64,000 bases of DNA from Flaviaestuariibacter flavus (GCF_004337505.1 NZ_SJZI01000009.1:39435-103434); one strand, 5' to 3'; shown: positions 23,889-33,972, counted from the first letter of the stretch. The notes: generated from the letters alone by a model not told the origin. Program-made: numbers and translations.

Positions 23889-25340
23889 GTGGTCGACCTC
23901 ATTATTCCTCTAATGCTGTTCATGGCTTGGACCTTATTCAGCGTTCTCTATATACGTCGCTATAAAGCCAGCCATCTGAATCATGATCAAACTGTACAAA
24001 AAAGCTTTTGGAACAATCAATACATTTTTGATTCGATTCCACCTGTCTTTCCAACACTTGGAATATTCTGCACCGCGTTAGGAATTACTATTGGAATATG
24101 GAACTTCAAGACTGAAAATATTCAAGGAAGTATTCCTGAACTATTAAAAGGCCTGAGGCTCGCCTTCGTTGCAACAATGGCTGGAATCTTTGGACTGATT
24201 GTCTTTCAAAAAATAAACGCTGTTATTCAAAAATCAATTGATGATCACCCCTCTAGGCCAAGGAAGCAGACCGATGAGTTAACCGCCCTATCCGAACTCA
24301 GCCATTCGATGAACGAGATGAAGGTTGAAAATAGCCAGAACCTTGAAAGACTTATTGCTACTGTGTCTAATGAGTTAGAGTCCAAAGTCCAATCAATGCT
24401 ATCATTAGTTCATGAAGATATTAAACAGCTGAAAATAGGGGTGTTTCAAACGAATGATGTAATTCAAAGTACCAACGTCCAAACGCATAAAATCTTATAT
24501 GAGAGCTTTGACAAACTAAATGAGCAGTTAGGGTTCTTAAGAACAGAGCAGTTTAATACCGGTGAAAAAGCGAACAAGAATACCGAGCAGATTATCAAGG
24601 CAATGTCCGAGAACAATAAACTTGTGAGTAGAAAGTTTGAAGAGTTTTCCGAATTACTTGCAAAGAATAACACGGAAGCCCTAGTTGAGGTGATGAAAGC
24701 AGCAACCGAAGATTTTAACTCCCAAATGGGTGAACTCATTGATCGGTTAGTCAAAGAAAATTTTAAGGAGCTGAATGCGAGCGTTCAAACCATGAATGCA
24801 TGGCAAAAAGAGAATATGGAACAAATCAGCGCTTTGACTGAAAATTTCACAAAAACAACGCAGGCGTTCTCTATTTCGGCTACTACTTTGAAAGAGGTCG
24901 CGAGCAAAACAGAACAACTCGTAAAAGAGGAAGGGAAACTTGGAAGAATTGTAACTGAGCTCGAGAAAGTCTTAATGAAAGATGGGCAACTTCAAGAGGT
25001 AACCACTAAGCTTTCGACCACTGTGGATACCTTGTCAAACACAACCGAGAAATTTGAAGAAACCACTTCTAAACTAAACGACTGGATTCGAAAAGAACGA
25101 AACTTCAAGGAGTCTGCGGATGTTCTAATCTTGAAACTGGAAGAGTTCCGTGACTTCAATGGAAATGTGTGGGATAATTATCGAATGGAAATGCAGAAGG
25201 CGGTTTCTATTGTGAAAGAAGCGAGTACACACTTGCGTGGGGATCTAGAAAACATCAATGCAGAATTCTACCAAAGGTTAAATGACACTCTGACCAATTT
25301 AGACGGCTGTATTCAAAGGTTTATGGTCGGTAACCGATAA
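23889..25340 (+). CDS. zorA: ZorA-like MotA/ExbB-type motor protein
   Basis: A 483-residue inner membrane protein. TM1 is at the N-terminus (DLIIPLMLFMAWTLFSVLYI), TM2 near residues 50-75 (PPVFPTLGIFCTALGITIGI) and TM3 near 95-115 (LAFVATMAGIFGLIVFQ), as in MotA/ExbB stator subunits. From about residue 130 to the end it is a continuous predicted coiled coil, the long cytoplasmic tail characteristic of ZorA. In Zorya the ZorA5-ZorB2 complex is a proton-driven motor that senses phage invasion and recruits effectors. The start is a GTG at 23889; the next ATG would cut into TM1. ZorB starts 3 bp after the stop. Confidence 0.85.
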   Translation: MVDLIIPLMLFMAWTLFSVLYIRRYKASHLNHDQTVQKSFWNNQYIFDSIPPVFPTLGIFCTALGITIGIWNFKTENIQGSIPELLKGLRLAFVATMAGIFGLIVFQKINAVIQKSIDDHPSRPRKQTDELTALSELSHSMNEMKVENSQNLERLIATVSNELESKVQSMLSLVHEDIKQLKIGVFQTNDVIQSTNVQTHKILYESFDKLNEQLGFLRTEQFNTGEKANKNTEQIIKAMSENNKLVSRKFEEFSELLAKNNTEALVEVMKAATEDFNSQMGELIDRLVKENFKELNASVQTMNAWQKENMEQISALTENFTKTTQAFSISATTLKEVASKTEQLVKEEGKLGRIVTELEKVLMKDGQLQEVTTKLSTTVDTLSNTTEKFEETTSKLNDWIRKERNFKESADVLILKLEEFRDFNGNVWDNYRMEMQKAVSIVKEASTHLRGDLENINAEFYQRLNDTLTNLDGCIQRFMVGNR

Positions 25341-25343
25341 TTT

Positions 25344-26057
25344 ATGAGCGCCAAAAAAGAAAGTTTCTGGATTCCGTACGCCGACTTGATGACGGTTCTC
25401 ATGGTCATATTCATGTTTATTTCTCTTGCTTATATGGGACTAGTTCAAGTTCAAAAGAAAGAGCAAGACAAGATTTTCGAAGAATACAAAAAAACAAAAG
25501 AAGACTTGTACAATGAACTGCAGACAACATTCGCAAACGACTTCAGGAAATGGAATTTAGAACTCGACCGTGACCTGTCAATCAAATTTACTAACCCAGA
25601 AGTTCTCTTTCCATCAGGGAAATCAGATGTAACACCAAAATTCCAAGAGATTCTATCAGATTTTTTTCCGAAATACCTTTCTATTGTACTGAAGGAACGA
25701 TACAAAGACAAAATTGCAGAAATTAGAATAGAAGGGCATACTGATGATGTACCGATTCATGAGAGTAACGACCCTTATATCGACAATGTGAAACTTTCGC
25801 AAGACCGATCACGGAGAGTATTGCAATTCTTAAGATCGCTAACATCTTACCGTCAATTATCACGAAACGACGAGCAGAGACTTCAATACTGGTTAACAGC
25901 GAATGGATTGTCTTTTGGTCGCACGTTAGATGACGATAAGAAATTCACTCAATTTTCAGGCAAACCTATTGACAAAGTAAAATCGAGACGGGTTGAGTTT
26001 CGTATTGTTACAACAAGTGATGTTCTCGTGGAAAAAATTATTAAAAGGATAAGCTAA
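25344..26057 (+). CDS. zorB: ZorB-like MotB/OmpA-type stator protein
   Basis: A 237-residue protein with a short cytoplasmic N-terminus, one TM helix carrying the proton-pathway Asp14 (PYADLMTVLMVIFMFISLAY), a linker and an OmpA-like peptidoglycan-binding domain (VLFPSGKSDVTPKFQEIL, IRIEGHTDDVPI, LSQDRSRRVLQFL, RRVEFRI). This is the MotB/ZorB architecture: cell-wall anchoring of the ZorA-like motor. It sits between zorA (3 bp) and the HNH gene (1 bp), a tight operon. Confidence 0.88.
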   Translation: MSAKKESFWIPYADLMTVLMVIFMFISLAYMGLVQVQKKEQDKIFEEYKKTKEDLYNELQTTFANDFRKWNLELDRDLSIKFTNPEVLFPSGKSDVTPKFQEILSDFFPKYLSIVLKERYKDKIAEIRIEGHTDDVPIHESNDPYIDNVKLSQDRSRRVLQFLRSLTSYRQLSRNDEQRLQYWLTANGLSFGRTLDDDKKFTQFSGKPIDKVKSRRVEFRIVTTSDVLVEKIIKRIS

Positions 26058-26058
26058 T

Positions 26059-26835
26059 ATGAGCCTATACGCCTTTGAAAATCTCGCTCTTAAGCTAACC
26101 GAACTTGGCTATCCGGACGTGGAGACCTCAAGTGTTCGCATCATGCGTCGCGATTTAACTTCAGAAGAGCGTGCTGGAAACTTAAACTTTGATGTTGACG
26201 GGATTTATTTCACGATTGATGGTCAAACTTATAAAGGTTACATGTACCTCAAATTTCCTGACATCATTAGATACGGATTGCCAAAATTTCACATCACCAA
26301 TTGTGCAACTATCGACAAGCAGCGCGCCAATGGCAGTTTCGACGGTCGTTATTTCTGGCATAATTCGAATGTAGTTAGTCTTGAGGACAGATCAACACAT
26401 CAGGTATTTGAAGAGGTTGAACTAAGCCTTTGTGGCAACTGTCGACAGCAAGCTGGAGTGCAAGAATTTACGACAACAGGAGGCTTTTTTGATTTAAATT
26501 ATGAAGAAGAGACAACGCTGAACCAAGATGTGGAAGTTGATTTATTTGGCTATGTTCTTAATTGGGAAAAAATTAGCCGAGCTTATCGTCAAGCTAAAGA
26601 GTATACCTGTGAATCTTGTGGATTACAAATAACGGTGGCGGCAGACAAGCGGTTTATCCAGACTCATCATCGTGATGGAAACAAGCTTAATAACGCACCT
26701 CTTAATTTACAGTGTTTATGTGTCTTGTGTCATTCGCAAGTCGATCAACGACACGAGGAAAACTTTCGGCGACGGCGTTCTCAGAAGGAAATCGAAAACT
26801 TCGTAAACAAATATCGAGAACAACTAACTGCATGA
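26059..26835 (+). CDS. zorE: HNH endonuclease, ZorE-like effector
   Basis: A 258-residue protein. The N-terminal 170 residues have no recognised family, though they contain a Cys pair (LCGNCRQQAG). The C-terminal HNH domain has CESCGLQI, QTHHRDGNKLNN, NLQCLCVLCHSQVDQRH. An HNH protein directly after zorA-zorB defines type II Zorya, where ZorE is the DNA-degrading effector; the symbol rests on that context, not on a comparison. It follows zorB by 1 bp and precedes hsdM by 44 bp. Confidence 0.75.
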   Translation: MSLYAFENLALKLTELGYPDVETSSVRIMRRDLTSEERAGNLNFDVDGIYFTIDGQTYKGYMYLKFPDIIRYGLPKFHITNCATIDKQRANGSFDGRYFWHNSNVVSLEDRSTHQVFEEVELSLCGNCRQQAGVQEFTTTGGFFDLNYEEETTLNQDVEVDLFGYVLNWEKISRAYRQAKEYTCESCGLQITVAADKRFIQTHHRDGNKLNNAPLNLQCLCVLCHSQVDQRHEENFRRRRSQKEIENFVNKYREQLTA

Positions 26836-26879
26836 GGAAATCAATATATCTCTGATCTTTAAAGAAGATTTTAAATCAT

Positions 26880-28337
26880 ATGTTCGAACAAACCTTCAAA
26901 AACATCGACGACATTCTCCACAAAGACGCGGGCTGCGGCTCCGAGCTCGATTACGTGGAGCAAACCTCCTGGATTCTCTTTCTCAAATACCTCGACGACC
27001 TTGAAAAAGACCGCCGGACAAAAGCGGAACTCGCCGGAAAAGAATACTCAGAGATCATCGACAAAAAGTTCCGTTGGAGTACCTGGGCAGCACCCAAGAC
27101 TAAAGATGGCAAACTGGACCACCACAAAGCCCTAGGCGGTGACGACCTGCGCGACTTCGTGAACGGGCAGCTCTTTCCCTACCTCCAGAAATTCCGGCAA
27201 ACGGCTACCGGCCCCGATACCATTGAGTACAAGATCGGCGAGATCTTCACTGAGCTCAAGAACCGGCTCCAGAGCGGTTATAACCTACGCGAAGTCATTA
27301 ACCTAGTGGATCAACTGCGCTTTCGCACCTCTGCTGAGAAGCACGAAATGAGCCACCTCTACGAGGGTAAGATCCAGAACATGGGCAATGCCGGCCGCAA
27401 CGGCGGCGAATATTATACGCCCCGCCCGCTCATTCGCACCATTATCAAAGTGGTGGCGCCCGACCTGGGGCAGACCATTTATGACGGCGCATCCGGCTCG
27501 GCCGGCTTCCTTTGCGAAGCCTTTGAATACCTGAAGGAGCGCCACCCGAAGCGCACTGTTGCGCAGGACAAGATGCTGCAGTCCAAAACCTTTTACGGAA
27601 AGGAAAAGAAAGCACTGGCGTACGTTATCGGCACCATGAACATGATCCTCCACGGCGTGGAGGCGCCCAATATCGTGCACACCAACACGCTGAGCGAGAA
27701 CCTGGCCGACATCCAGGAGAAGAATCGCTTTGACATTGTGCTGGCCAACCCGCCTTTTGGCGGAAAGGAGCGCGCCGAGGTGCAGGAAAACTTTCCCATC
27801 CGCTCCTCAGAAACGGCTTACCTTTTCCTGCAGCACTTCATTAAAATCCTTCGCGCGGGTGGCCGGGCCGGTATCGTTATCAAAAATACCTTTCTGAGTA
27901 ATACCGACAACGCGTCCGTTGCCCTCCGGCGCCACCTGCTCGAAAGCTGCAACCTCCACACGATCCTCGACCTACCCGGCGGCACATTTACCGGCGCTGG
28001 TGTAAAGACGGTAGTGCTCTTCTTTGATAAGGGAGCACCCACCCGCAAGATTTGGTACTACCAGCTGGCGCCCGGCCGCAACCTGGGCAAGACCAACCCA
28101 CTTAATGAAAGGGACCTGGCAGATTTTGTAAAACTGCAGCCCACGAAAGCTAGCAGCGAAAACAGTTGGACGGTGAAGATTGCCGACGTTGATACCGCGG
28201 CCTATGACCTGAGTGTGAAGAACCCGAACCGGAAAGAGGAAAAACAGTTGAGAGAGCCAAGAGAAATACTGGAGGAAATGAAATCCCTGGATGAGGAGAC
28301 AAATGATATTCTTAACTCGTTAATAGAGATGATATGA
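26880..28337 (+). CDS. hsdM: Type I restriction-modification DNA methyltransferase HsdM
   Basis: A 485-residue N6-adenine methyltransferase. HsdM_N helical domain with SELDYVEQTSWILFLKYLDDLEKDR, then the N6_Mtase domain: NGGEYYTPRPLIRTIIKVV, motif I DGASGSAGFLCEAFEYL, motif IV NPPFGG, and RAGIVIKNTFLS. Works with HsdS as the M2S1 methylase that protects host DNA. The codon use is GC-richer than the Zorya-like genes upstream. Stop overlaps the hsdS start (ATGA, 28334-28337). Confidence 0.95.
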   Translation: MFEQTFKNIDDILHKDAGCGSELDYVEQTSWILFLKYLDDLEKDRRTKAELAGKEYSEIIDKKFRWSTWAAPKTKDGKLDHHKALGGDDLRDFVNGQLFPYLQKFRQTATGPDTIEYKIGEIFTELKNRLQSGYNLREVINLVDQLRFRTSAEKHEMSHLYEGKIQNMGNAGRNGGEYYTPRPLIRTIIKVVAPDLGQTIYDGASGSAGFLCEAFEYLKERHPKRTVAQDKMLQSKTFYGKEKKALAYVIGTMNMILHGVEAPNIVHTNTLSENLADIQEKNRFDIVLANPPFGGKERAEVQENFPIRSSETAYLFLQHFIKILRAGGRAGIVIKNTFLSNTDNASVALRRHLLESCNLHTILDLPGGTFTGAGVKTVVLFFDKGAPTRKIWYYQLAPGRNLGKTNPLNERDLADFVKLQPTKASSENSWTVKIADVDTAAYDLSVKNPNRKEEKQLREPREILEEMKSLDEETNDILNSLIEMI

Positions 28338-29494
28338 TGGAGGGGTGGGTTAAAGGCCGTCTATCAGACCTGTTCGAGATTAAGCCTTCGAAAAGCGAGG
28401 CAAAGGATAGTCTTTCTAATAAGGACTTTGTAAGTTTCTTACCCATGGAAGATTTGGGAGTAGCGACAAAGTCAGTAACGGCAGTCAAAGAGAAGCAACT
28501 AAAAGATGTCATAGGAAGTTATACATATTTTGCTGACGGTGACGTCCTATTGGCAAAAATCACTCCTTGCTTTGAAAATGGGAAACTTGGCATTGCTGAA
28601 GGGTTAAAAAATGGCGTTGGATTTGGATCAAGCGAATACATCGTCTTCCGTCCCAAAAGCAATGTTATTGCGGAATACCTGTTTTATTTTTTGTCGCAAC
28701 CGCGATTCCGCGAAGAGGGTGCGCAAAATATGTCCGGGGCAGTAGGGCATAAAAGAGTATCGAAAGAGTTCATTGAAAACTTCGAACTACCTTATCCCCA
28801 GTCAATCAATGAACAAAAACATATCGTCGCCACCCTCGATGAAGCCTTTGCCGCCATCGACAAAGCTAAAGCCAACGTGGAAAGGAACCTGCAGAATGCG
28901 CGGGAGCTTTACAGCGTCTCGCTAAATCGCGATTTCAATGGAAGTCAGCAACTCGGCGAATTGGTTAATTTGTGTACGGGAAAACTCAACGCCAACGCTG
29001 CAAATGAGGGGGGCGAATTTCCATTTTTTACTTGCTCACGTGAGGTGTCGCGTATCGATACTTATGCTTTTGACTGTGAAGCAATATTATTGGCAGGAAA
29101 TAACGCCGTAGGTGATTTCAACGTCAAGCATTATAAAGGGAAGTTTAATGCTTATCAGCGAACCTATGTGATAACTATTAAGCCGAAAGTTGAGCTTGAT
29201 TATAGGTTTCTCTTTTATCAAATGGAAAGAAGCTTGGCAAATTTGAAAGAAAAATCAGTTGGTGCGGGTACAAAATTTTTAAAACTTCCTGTAATCCAAT
29301 CTCTTGAAATATTGTTTCCGACTTTGAAAGAGCAGAAGGATTTCGTTAGATCATTGTACGCCATAGAAAAACATACCAAAGACCTAATTAGAGTCTATAA
29401 GACAAAGCTAGATAAGATGGAAAGTCTTAAATCTACTTTACTCAACGAAGCCTTCTCCGGCCAACTCACCACTCCCAAACTCGAACTCGCATGA
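28334..29494 (+). CDS. hsdS: Type I restriction-modification specificity subunit HsdS
   Basis: A 386-residue DNA-recognition subunit with two target recognition domains (about residues 1-150 and 200-340), separated and closed by conserved helices: HIVATLDEAFAAIDKAKANVERNL in the centre and the final YKTKLDKMESLKSTLLNEAF. TRD1 contains YTYFADGDVLLAKITPCFENGK. The TRD segments are AT-richer than the conserved helices, as expected from domain shuffling. Overlaps hsdM and hsdR by 4 bp on each side. The recognised bipartite site is not predictable. Confidence 0.93.
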   Translation: MMEGWVKGRLSDLFEIKPSKSEAKDSLSNKDFVSFLPMEDLGVATKSVTAVKEKQLKDVIGSYTYFADGDVLLAKITPCFENGKLGIAEGLKNGVGFGSSEYIVFRPKSNVIAEYLFYFLSQPRFREEGAQNMSGAVGHKRVSKEFIENFELPYPQSINEQKHIVATLDEAFAAIDKAKANVERNLQNARELYSVSLNRDFNGSQQLGELVNLCTGKLNANAANEGGEFPFFTCSREVSRIDTYAFDCEAILLAGNNAVGDFNVKHYKGKFNAYQRTYVITIKPKVELDYRFLFYQMERSLANLKEKSVGAGTKFLKLPVIQSLEILFPTLKEQKDFVRSLYAIEKHTKDLIRVYKTKLDKMESLKSTLLNEAFSGQLTTPKLELA

Positions 29495-31830
29495 ACGAAG
29501 CCGAAACCCGCGCGGAACTCATCGACCCGCAGCTCAAAGAAGCCGGCTGGGACAGCAAGGCGGACCCTGAGGTGAAGGTACACCGCGAGTACCACCTTAC
29601 GGCCGGAAAGATCCGCGCGGGCGGCGGGCGCGAAAAGCCACTTATAGCCGATTACCTGTTGGCGTACCGGGGCCGCAAGTTGGCCGTAGTGGAGGCCAAG
29701 AGCGATGAGCGTGTGGTGGGCGAAGGCGTGGCACAAGCAAAGGCTTATGCGCTCAAGCTGCAGCTCGATAACGCTTATGCAGCCAACGGCAAGGAGATTT
29801 ACTACATCAACCTTGATTCGCCGCATGAAGGCACCGTGCCAGACTTTCATTCCCCACAGCAACTTTGGGATAAAGCCTTCCCAACCACCAACGATTGGCA
29901 GGACAAGTTCGACGAGCAGCCCGCTGAGGACAAAGGCGGTACCATGGGCGGACGCTTTTACCAGGAGCTGGCCGTGGAGCGCGCCCTTGATGCCATTGCG
30001 CAGCGTAAGGACCGCATCCTGCTCACGCTCGCCACTGGTACCGGTAAAACCTTCATCGCTTTTCAAATTGCTTGGAAACTGTTTCATACCCGCTGGAACC
30101 GCCAATACGACGGTGCCCGCCGTCCCAGAATCCTGTTCCTCGCGGACCGAAACATACTGGCCAACCAGGCCTTTAATGCCTTTTCAGCTTTCCCTGAAGA
30201 TGCCCTCGTGCGCATCAAACCCAACGAGATCAAGAAGCAGGGCCGGGTGCCCATCAATGGCGCCCTCTTCTTTACCATCTTCCAGACCTTTATGAGCGGG
30301 AAGGATAAGGAAGGCAATCCTGTTCCTTACTTTGGCCAGTACCCACCCGATTATTTCGACCTCATCATCGTAGACGAATGCCACCGTGGCGGCGCCAATG
30401 ACGAAAGCACCTGGCGCGCCATCCTCGAATACTTCGCGCCAGCCGTGCAGATCGGCCTCACCGCCACGCCAAAGCGCACCATCAACGCCGACACCTACAA
30501 ATACTTTGGCGAACCCGTATTTATCTACTCGCTCAAAGATGGCATTAACGATGGTTTCCTGACGCCCTTCAAGGTGAAGCAGATTCGCACCTCCCTCGAC
30601 GAGTACACCTATACCTCCGACGATAATATTGTCGAAGGTGAGATCGAAGAAGGCAAAACCTACACCGAAAAAGACTTTAACAGGACAATTGAGATAGTTG
30701 CCCGCGAGCGCAAGCGCGTGGAAATCTTCATGGGCCTCATCGACCGGAAAGAGAAGGCAATTATATTCTGCGCTACTCAGGAACACGCCGCCCTCGTGCG
30801 CGACCTCATTAACCAAGTCGCGAGGAACCCGAACCTGCTTTACTGCGTGCGCGTTACTGCCAACGACGGGGAGCTCGGAGAAGGTTACCTCCGCGACTTC
30901 CAGGACAACGAAAAGAATATTCCCACCATCCTCACCACTTCGCAAAAGCTTTCCACGGGTGTCGACGCCCGCAACGTGCGCAACATCGTGCTATTGCGCC
31001 CCGTCAACAACATCGTAGAGTTTAAGCAGATCGTTGGCCGGGGCACCCGTCTCTTTGACGGCAAAAACTTCTTTACTATCTACGATTTCGTGAATGCCTC
31101 TGAGCGCTTCAACGACCCGGAGTGGGATGGCGAGCCTATCGAGCCGGTAGAGATCGACCCGAAGCCAAAGCCCGACCCGGTCGAGCCTGAACCCAATGGC
31201 GTTGAAGATCCTCCGGGCGGTTACGAACCGGTGCCACGCCCTAAGAAAGTAAAAGTGAAGCTGGCTAATGGTAAAGAAGTGCAGATCAGCCATCAGGTTA
31301 GCACCACCTTCATGGGTCCAGACGGTAAGCCTATGAGCGTACAGGAATTCCTAAACAGCCTATATGGCAAGCTGCCAGAGCTGTTCAAGAGCGAAGAAGA
31401 GTTACGCCGCATCTGGAGCAACCCCATGACCCGCAAAGTGCTTCTGGGTCGCCTTGCAGAAGCCGGCTTTGACCGGGACGCCTTTGCTTCCCTGCAAAAA
31501 GCAATCGATGCGGAGCATTCAGACATTTTCGATGTGCTGGAGTTCATCTCCTATTCCCGCACACCAATTACACGCGAAGAGCGCGCTACGGCCGCTAAGA
31601 CGAATATCCACGCCCTGCTTTCTCCTGAACAGCGCGAGTTCATTGATTTCGTATTGCACCAGTATGTGCAGGCCGGGGTGGACGAGTTGGACCAGGAACA
31701 GCTACCACACCTTCTGGAGCTCAAATACAATGAAGTAAGCGAGGCGGCTGAGCGCCTTGGTGGCGTGGCACGAATTCGCGAGTTGTTTGTTGGGTTTCAA
31801 AAGGAATTATATTCAAATAGAACCGCCTGA
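29491..31830 (+). CDS. hsdR: Type I restriction endonuclease subunit HsdR
   Basis: A 779-residue motor/nuclease resembling EcoEI-type R subunits. The nuclease domain has LIADYLLAYRGRKLAVVEAK, providing the D...ExK residues. The SF2 translocase shows Walker A LATGTGKTF, DECHRGG, GLTATP, and the late motif IVGRGTRLFDGKNFFTIYDF. A Pro/Glu linker (about residues 555-580) leads to the EcoEI_R_C-like helical C-terminus. Cuts unmodified DNA after translocation, with HsdM and HsdS. First of its codons overlaps hsdS stop; the next gene follows by 21 bp. Confidence 0.95.
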   Translation: MNEAETRAELIDPQLKEAGWDSKADPEVKVHREYHLTAGKIRAGGGREKPLIADYLLAYRGRKLAVVEAKSDERVVGEGVAQAKAYALKLQLDNAYAANGKEIYYINLDSPHEGTVPDFHSPQQLWDKAFPTTNDWQDKFDEQPAEDKGGTMGGRFYQELAVERALDAIAQRKDRILLTLATGTGKTFIAFQIAWKLFHTRWNRQYDGARRPRILFLADRNILANQAFNAFSAFPEDALVRIKPNEIKKQGRVPINGALFFTIFQTFMSGKDKEGNPVPYFGQYPPDYFDLIIVDECHRGGANDESTWRAILEYFAPAVQIGLTATPKRTINADTYKYFGEPVFIYSLKDGINDGFLTPFKVKQIRTSLDEYTYTSDDNIVEGEIEEGKTYTEKDFNRTIEIVARERKRVEIFMGLIDRKEKAIIFCATQEHAALVRDLINQVARNPNLLYCVRVTANDGELGEGYLRDFQDNEKNIPTILTTSQKLSTGVDARNVRNIVLLRPVNNIVEFKQIVGRGTRLFDGKNFFTIYDFVNASERFNDPEWDGEPIEPVEIDPKPKPDPVEPEPNGVEDPPGGYEPVPRPKKVKVKLANGKEVQISHQVSTTFMGPDGKPMSVQEFLNSLYGKLPELFKSEEELRRIWSNPMTRKVLLGRLAEAGFDRDAFASLQKAIDAEHSDIFDVLEFISYSRTPITREERATAAKTNIHALLSPEQREFIDFVLHQYVQAGVDELDQEQLPHLLELKYNEVSEAAERLGGVARIRELFVGFQKELYSNRTA

Positions 31831-31851
31831 TACTAAAAAAATCATTTTGAT

Positions 31852-33972
31852 ATGGCTGCTTTAAAGTCCTTAAGTGAAATATTCTCAAACACACTTTACC
31901 GTATTCCAGATTACCAACGAGGTTATGCATGGACGCCCAACCAGTTAAAGGACTTTTGGGACGATCTACACAACTTACATGAATCAAAACAGCATTACAC
32001 CGGAGTATTAACGGTAAAGCTCGTACCGTCAGAAATTAGTCTCTCGGATAAATGGAATGAGGAACATTGGCTTTTGAAAGAGAGGGGCTACAAAGCATAT
32101 TATGTAGTTGATGGTCAACAGCGACTGACGACGTCAATTATCTTCATTCAATCATTGGTAGAGGTAGTTGGCTCCTTGCCGCAAAACCGAGACTTGCATG
32201 AGTCGGATATTTATATTGGTTCCTATTCGATAAAGGACATTAGAGAAACTTACTTGTTGATAAGTAAGCCTCCACATAATATTATCCGGACCTATAAATT
32301 TGGATATGAAAGTGACAACCCGAGTTTTCGCTTTCTGAGATATAGAATTTTCAACGAGGACAATAGCGGAACAGTAGATGAGACGTTTTATACGCTGAAC
32401 CTTGAGAATGCGAAAAAGTTTTTCAAAGAAAAGCTTCGGGGCGTTTTGACACATAGTGGCGAGGATGATGTCGTAGAGCTCTTCAGGAAAATGACTGTCA
32501 ACTTCAGATTCAACGTCTATGAAATAGAAGAGGACTTTGATGTATTTGTTGCATTTGAAACAATGAATAACCGTGGGAAAAAACTATCCAACCTCGAACT
32601 GCTCAAAAATCGCCTGATTTATTTGACAACTTTATACGAACCACATGATCTGAAAGAAGACGACCGTATTTCGTTGCGAACTAAAATAGATGATGCTTGG
32701 AAGGAGGTATATTATCAATTAGGTAGGAACAAAAATTATCCATTGAACGACGATGATTTCCTCGTTGCCCATTGGATCATGTACTTCCAATACTCCAGAC
32801 AGAAAGGTGACGATTATATCAATTTCTTATTGAATGACCAATTCACCCCTAAAAACATTTTTGATAAGATTGATATTCCGGTCTATGACTTGGAAGGATT
32901 TGAAGTGTTGTCGGAAACCGAAGATGACGGAGACGAAGATACTGTTGAAGATGAAGACACAGCTACAGTGCGAGGAGCGAAACTTAGGCCGAAAGAGATT
33001 GAAGACTACGTTAACAGTCTTAAATCGGCAGCAGTGCATTGGTACAACTCTTTCAATCCAGTGGGCAATAGTCAGCTTAAAGCAGATGAGCAACTGTGGA
33101 TTGACAGGCTGAATCGTATAGGTATTTCTTACTTCCGCCCTCTCGTCACTTCTTCATTTTTGAATGATACAATTGAGGTAAAAGATCGGATAAAACTATT
33201 CAAAGCGATTGAACGATTAATTTTCATCGCTTTCCGCCTAAAAGGTGCTTTTTCGAATTATCGTAATAGCGAATTTTATCGCGCTGCTCGTCTGTTACGT
33301 AAAGGCGAATGGACTGTTGACGCAGTCATCAATTTGTTAGATATACGACTTGGATTCAGCTTCTATTCAAATGAGGGTGAAACAGCAAAATGGTTTGACT
33401 ATGGATTTTTCAAAAAATATGTAGATAAACACTTTCAAAATGGAGGCGGATTCTATTGGTGGAATGGCCTCAGATATTTCCTTTATGAATATGAAATGGA
33501 CTTAGTTCGGCATCGTGGCAGCCAAAAGATTGATTGGTCCTTATTCGTAAAGAATGAAGGTGATAAAGTATCCATCGAACATATCTTACCCCAAACGCCC
33601 ACCAAATCGTGTTGGAAGGCAATTTTAAAAGGGCATACAAAAAATGAAATCAGCCGACTGCAAGGCACGCTAGGAAACCTACTACCATTGTCTCGAAGCA
33701 TCAACTCGAGCCTTCAAAATGACTGCTTCGACGAAAAGAAAGTGGCGAAGTTAGATGAGAAAGGGAATCAAGTGCGGATGGGCTATCACAATGGGTCTCA
33801 CAGTGAGATCGAAGTTTCGATGAAACCAATATGGTCCGCTAATGAGATAATGGAAAGAGGGATTGATATGCTCGATTTTATGGAACGCCGTTGGGACCTT
33901 CGATTTGAATCAGTTAATGATAAACTTGAACTATTAAACATCAGTTTCCTAGTCAAAGAGACTACAGAATAA
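31852..33972 (+). CDS. GmrSD-like DUF262/DUF1524 protein
   Basis: A 706-residue protein with a DUF262 (ParB-like/GmrS) N-terminal domain: RIPDYQRGYAWTPNQLKDFW and VVDGQQRLTTSIIF, then FETMNNRGKKLSNLELLKN. A strongly acidic insert (EDDGDEDTVEDEDTATV, about residue 365) separates it from a helical region and the C-terminal DUF1524/GmrD HNH-like domain (SIEHILPQTP, LGNLLPLSRSINSSLQND). GmrSD proteins are type IV enzymes that cut modified (glucosylated hydroxymethylcytosine) DNA with NTP hydrolysis. Lying 21 bp after hsdR, it would complement a system that attacks unmodified DNA. Confidence 0.87.
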   Translation: MAALKSLSEIFSNTLYRIPDYQRGYAWTPNQLKDFWDDLHNLHESKQHYTGVLTVKLVPSEISLSDKWNEEHWLLKERGYKAYYVVDGQQRLTTSIIFIQSLVEVVGSLPQNRDLHESDIYIGSYSIKDIRETYLLISKPPHNIIRTYKFGYESDNPSFRFLRYRIFNEDNSGTVDETFYTLNLENAKKFFKEKLRGVLTHSGEDDVVELFRKMTVNFRFNVYEIEEDFDVFVAFETMNNRGKKLSNLELLKNRLIYLTTLYEPHDLKEDDRISLRTKIDDAWKEVYYQLGRNKNYPLNDDDFLVAHWIMYFQYSRQKGDDYINFLLNDQFTPKNIFDKIDIPVYDLEGFEVLSETEDDGDEDTVEDEDTATVRGAKLRPKEIEDYVNSLKSAAVHWYNSFNPVGNSQLKADEQLWIDRLNRIGISYFRPLVTSSFLNDTIEVKDRIKLFKAIERLIFIAFRLKGAFSNYRNSEFYRAARLLRKGEWTVDAVINLLDIRLGFSFYSNEGETAKWFDYGFFKKYVDKHFQNGGGFYWWNGLRYFLYEYEMDLVRHRGSQKIDWSLFVKNEGDKVSIEHILPQTPTKSCWKAILKGHTKNEISRLQGTLGNLLPLSRSINSSLQNDCFDEKKVAKLDEKGNQVRMGYHNGSHSEIEVSMKPIWSANEIMERGIDMLDFMERRWDLRFESVNDKLELLNISFLVKETTE

